A stretch of DNA of 64,000 nucleotides from Pectobacterium carotovorum (GTDB taxonomy: Bacteria; Pseudomonadota; Gammaproteobacteria; Enterobacterales; Enterobacteriaceae). A model generated the notes under the pieces. The model had not been told where the DNA came from and did no database searches. It worked only from the letters and a program-made list of their open reading frames with translations. Shown here one piece after another: positions 60,934 through 64,000 of this stretch (its first letter is position 1; each line of letters starts with the position of its first letter). The stretch spans positions 1,426,001 through 1,490,000 of the forward strand of contig CP066552.1 of NCBI GenBank assembly GCA_016415585.1, written 5' to 3'. A program made the position numbers and the translations under genes.

Positions 60934-63789
60934 TTGAAATATCTCGCCTCATTTCATACTACCTTAAAAGTTTCTCGTTATTTATTTCGGGTTCTGGCGA
61001 TCATGTTGTGGGTATTGGGGGCGCTGATATCCGTTTTCTATGTCACTAACGTATTGAATGAAAAAGAATCAGAGCTGCGACAGGAATATAATCTCAGCTT
61101 TGATCAATCGCAGGGGTACATTCGACATGCATCGGATATTGTGCGCGAGCTCCAATATCTGGCGACAAGTCGCCTGGTTCTGGCGAGAGAAAAAGCAGAG
61201 CCGCCAGTGGAAGGGGGGCCCGGTGTCTCCGTTTATGCGCTTGCTCCCAGTGCAGCCTGTTCCACACAATATGGTGGTAACGCGGCGCTGCTCTCATTGA
61301 GTCATTTTTTCAACGGCTGGCAGGATAATTTTTCTGCCGTTTACGATCTTAACCGGGTCTTTTTTGTCGGCGGCGATCGGCGCTGTATGGTTGATTTTGG
61401 CATCCGTAATCAGTCGCTTGACCGTGATAACTTGCTTAAAAGCGTACAGGAGCGGTTTCAGGATCAGAAGAAGAATCGCACCCAAACAGGGCGCGATGAA
61501 ACGCTCTATTGGATTACCCTCGCCTCTGTCCCTGATGTCGGCTATTTATATGCGCTGACGCCGATTTATGTGGATAACAAGCTGGAAGTCATCATGGGGG
61601 TTGAACAGACGATTCGTCTGGATGACTTTGTCACCATGGGCAAATTTCCCATCAATGCCCAGCTGCTGGATCAATACAATCAGGTGGTTTTACAGTTTTC
61701 CGACGATAAGGGGCGCTACGCTTCTTCGGTAGACAGCTACCCCTCCGAACATAACTATTTTGGCTATGTGAATGGTTATAATGAGCTTATTCTGAAGAAA
61801 TCGCTGCAGCCGACTTCATTCAGTATTGTGTACTCGCTGCCGTTGAAGGTGCTGCTTTCCCACATCAGCGCATTGATGATCAATATGCTCGTGCTGAATA
61901 TGCTATCGGCTATTTTGCTGTTTGTGCTGGCACTGGTGTTTGAGCGGAAAATGCTGTTGCCTGCGGAGGTGAACGCGTTCCAACTGGAAGAAAATGAGCA
62001 ATTCAACCGCAAGATTGTGGCGTCTGCACCCATAGGGATTTGTATCCTGCGTATTAATGACGGCACCAATATCCTTAGTAATGAGCTGGCGCACAATTAT
62101 CTCAACCTGCTTACCCACGAAGATAGGTTGCGAATTACCCGCATCATTTGCGAGCAACAGTCCAAGTTTGTGGATATCATGACCAGCCGTAATCATCACC
62201 TGCAAATCAGCTTTGTCCATTCGCGTTATCGTAATGAAAACGTGGCGATTTGTGTGCTGTTGGACGTCAGTGCGCGTGTAAAAATGGAAGAGTCGCTACA
62301 GGAAATGGCGAATGCTGCCGAGCAGGCCAGCCAGTCTAAGTCGATGTTCCTTGCTACCGTCAGCCATGAATTACGTACGCCGCTTTATGGGATTATCGGT
62401 AACCTCGATTTACTGCAAACTAAATCGTTACCGCAGGATGCCAACCGTCTGGTTGCGGCGATGAACAACTCTTCCTCATTGCTGCTAAAAATCATCAGCG
62501 ATATCCTCGATTTTTCCAAGATTGAATCGGAACAGTTGAAGATCGAAGCGTGTGAGTTTGCTCCGCATGAAGTCATCAGCCACATCACCAGCAACTATCT
62601 CCCGCTGGTGGTCAAAAAACGCCTGACGCTGTACTGCTTTATCGATCCCAATGTGCCAGTCAGCCTGTTCGGCGATCCCGTACGTTTGCAGCAGGTGTTA
62701 TCGAACCTGTTGAGTAACGCCATCAAATTTACGGACACGGGCTGCATCATTTTTGAAGTTGGCTGCCGAGATGGCTATCTGGAATTTGTCGTGCGTGATA
62801 CCGGAGTCGGTATTCAACCCCGTGAGGCGGTGAAGTTATTTGATCCGTTCTTCCAAGCGGGAAGCGGTGTTCAGCGTCATTTCCAGGGGACGGGGTTAGG
62901 GCTGGCGATTTGTGAAAAGTTGGTCAATCTGATGGATGGAGACATTACCATCGAGTCGGAACCTGGGCTTGGCAGCCTGTTTGGCGTCAGAATTCCGTTG
63001 TATAAAGCGCGCCATGCCCCTGCAGCGATCAACGCCAGTCTGCAAGGGAAAATATGCTGGTTAAGGATACGTAATGCCCGGCTGGAGGCTTACCTGCTGA
63101 CCTTATTGCAGGATCAGGGGGTACAGGCTGCGCGTTATCAGAATCAAACCGTGTCGCTAGATGATGTGATGATCGGTGATTACGTATCGACAGAGAACGC
63201 TGCTGTTCGGGCGCATATTGTGATGAGTGGCACGCATATCGGATCAGCACAGGAAGTGAGAGACGGGCACTGGGTGCAAGGGACATCCACGCCTCAACAT
63301 CTGCCCGATTTGCTGGAGCAAATCTATCGCTCAGAAAACGAGGACAGAACGCGTGCCGAGATTTCCCCGCCGCTGACTAGCTATGTACGGGATGAGAATG
63401 GCGACATTATGATTTTGGTGGTTGACGATCACCCCATCAACCGCCGATTGCTGGCGGATCAGCTAGGCTCTCTGGGCTATCAAGCTATGACGGCGAATGA
63501 TGGGAACGACGCGCTGGGCGTATTGAGTAAAAACCATATTGATATCGTGCTGACGGATGTCAACATGCCGAATATGGATGGTTATTTGTTCACTCGACGT
63601 ATGCGCGAGCAAGGGTTACGTTTCCCGGTTATCGGCGTGACGGCAAATGCGTTGGCGGAAGAAAGAGAGCGTTGCCTTGGGGCTGGCATGGATCACTGTT
63701 TGTCAAAACCGGTTACGCTGGATACGTTGCAGCAGTCATTGGCGCATTACAGCAACGTGGTGCGTCAGGCGAGAACATCTATGGAATAA
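60934..63789 (+). CDS. rcsC: Hybrid sensor histidine kinase RcsC
   Basis: RcsC is the inner-membrane hybrid kinase of the Rcs phosphorelay (RcsC to RcsD to RcsB) that senses envelope stress and controls capsule, motility and, in soft-rot bacteria, virulence. The 951-residue protein has two membrane helices (about 20-42 and 310-335) flanking a periplasmic domain, the H-box 'SHELRTPLYGIIGNLDLL', ATPase motifs ('LSNLLSNAIKFTDTG', 'VRDTGVGI', 'GTGLGLAICEKL'), the RcsC-specific ABL domain, and a C-terminal receiver with phospho-Asp in 'VLTDVNMPNMDG'. The start is TTG 60934, giving the conserved N terminus MKYLASF. It is convergent with rcsB. Confidence 0.96.
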   Translation: MKYLASFHTTLKVSRYLFRVLAIMLWVLGALISVFYVTNVLNEKESELRQEYNLSFDQSQGYIRHASDIVRELQYLATSRLVLAREKAEPPVEGGPGVSVYALAPSAACSTQYGGNAALLSLSHFFNGWQDNFSAVYDLNRVFFVGGDRRCMVDFGIRNQSLDRDNLLKSVQERFQDQKKNRTQTGRDETLYWITLASVPDVGYLYALTPIYVDNKLEVIMGVEQTIRLDDFVTMGKFPINAQLLDQYNQVVLQFSDDKGRYASSVDSYPSEHNYFGYVNGYNELILKKSLQPTSFSIVYSLPLKVLLSHISALMINMLVLNMLSAILLFVLALVFERKMLLPAEVNAFQLEENEQFNRKIVASAPIGICILRINDGTNILSNELAHNYLNLLTHEDRLRITRIICEQQSKFVDIMTSRNHHLQISFVHSRYRNENVAICVLLDVSARVKMEESLQEMANAAEQASQSKSMFLATVSHELRTPLYGIIGNLDLLQTKSLPQDANRLVAAMNNSSSLLLKIISDILDFSKIESEQLKIEACEFAPHEVISHITSNYLPLVVKKRLTLYCFIDPNVPVSLFGDPVRLQQVLSNLLSNAIKFTDTGCIIFEVGCRDGYLEFVVRDTGVGIQPREAVKLFDPFFQAGSGVQRHFQGTGLGLAICEKLVNLMDGDITIESEPGLGSLFGVRIPLYKARHAPAAINASLQGKICWLRIRNARLEAYLLTLLQDQGVQAARYQNQTVSLDDVMIGDYVSTENAAVRAHIVMSGTHIGSAQEVRDGHWVQGTSTPQHLPDLLEQIYRSENEDRTRAEISPPLTSYVRDENGDIMILVVDDHPINRRLLADQLGSLGYQAMTANDGNDALGVLSKNHIDIVLTDVNMPNMDGYLFTRRMREQGLRFPVIGVTANALAEERERCLGAGMDHCLSKPVTLDTLQQSLAHYSNVVRQARTSME

Positions 63790-63826
63790 CTTGCACCAGC
63801 GGCTGCCGGTGCAGGAGAGGAAAAAC

Positions 63827-64000
63827 TTAATCGACCTGCGTTGCGCCGCCGTTAACGGAAGACAGGTAATTCAGCAGCGCGATATCGTTCTCGACGCCCA
63901 GCTTAGTCATAGCTGATTTCTTCTGGCTACTGATCGTTTTGATACTGCGATTCAGTTTTTTGGCGATTTCGGTAACCAAAAAGCCTTCTGCAAACAAACG
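63827..64000 (-). CDS. rcsB: Response regulator RcsB (partial, 3' end)
   Basis: The last 57 codons and the TAA stop of the RcsB gene, running off the right edge on the minus strand. The residues RLFAEGFLVTEIAKKLNRSIKT then ISSQKKSAMTKLGVEND are the LuxR-type helix-turn-helix of RcsB, followed by IALLNYLSSV. The final residues NGGATQVD differ from the E. coli ending. RcsB is the output regulator of the Rcs phosphorelay and faces rcsC, the enterobacterial arrangement. Confidence 0.95.
   Translation of the reverse strand, partial: RLFAEGFLVTEIAKKLNRSIKTISSQKKSAMTKLGVENDIALLNYLSSVNGGATQVD

Overview
The window is a chromosomal segment of a soft-rot enterobacterium, most likely Pectobacterium or a close relative. 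Most genes follow the enterobacterial backbone order known from Escherichia coli. On top of that sit a secreted GH28 pectinase gene (pehN type), ERIC repeats, and a cysteine-desulfhydrase-like gene divergent from decR. No rRNA, tRNA, insertion sequence, prophage or CRISPR array was seen; the only stable RNA gene recognised is ffs.

Layout. 1-9.3 kb: the 3' end of ppiD, ybaV, fadM, queC (reverse), a PLP enzyme divergent from decR, and the overlapping ABC exporter pair mdlA-mdlB. 9.4-13.8 kb: the nitrogen-control operon glnK-amtB behind a sigma-54 promoter, then tesB, ybaY, ybaZ and the 4.5S RNA. 14.2-21.3 kb: hha-tomB, the zinc-independent ribosomal protein pair rpmE2-rpmJ2 with a Zur-type palindrome, the acrAB efflux operon and divergent acrR across a conserved operator. 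21.3-32.5 kb: ybaM, priC, ybaN, apt, dnaX-ybaB-recR (with the dnaX frameshift signal), htpG behind a heat-shock promoter, adk, hemH, ybaL. 33.2-45.8 kb: ushA, then about 11 kb not found at this place in E. coli: two tandem tail-fibre/adhesin-like genes, btsT-yjiX-yjiA, an AT-rich orphan ORF, and pehN. 45.8-52.9 kb: ybaK, ybaP, a hicAB toxin-antitoxin pair, copA with three metal-binding domains, cueR, ybbJ-qmcA. 53.0-64.0 kb: nrdAB-yfaE, ubiG, gyrA, rcsC and the 3' end of rcsB, a block that in E. coli lies far from the preceding genes, so the qmcA/yfaE junction is a synteny breakpoint.

How the genes work together. Several local circuits can be read from sequence: GlnK gating of AmtB under NtrC/sigma-54; AcrR repressing acrAB through a 12+12 bp palindrome; CueR activating copA across a 19-bp spacer; Zur control of spare ribosomal proteins; DnaA and NrdR control of nrdAB; and DecR next to a likely cysteine-degrading enzyme.

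The least explained part is the tandem pair of F5/8 type C (discoidin-like) tail-fibre-like proteins at 35.0-39.2 kb. Their N- and C-terminal parts and their 72-bp leaders are closely alike, while the central binding module has diverged. An 11-G homopolymer lies upstream of the first copy.
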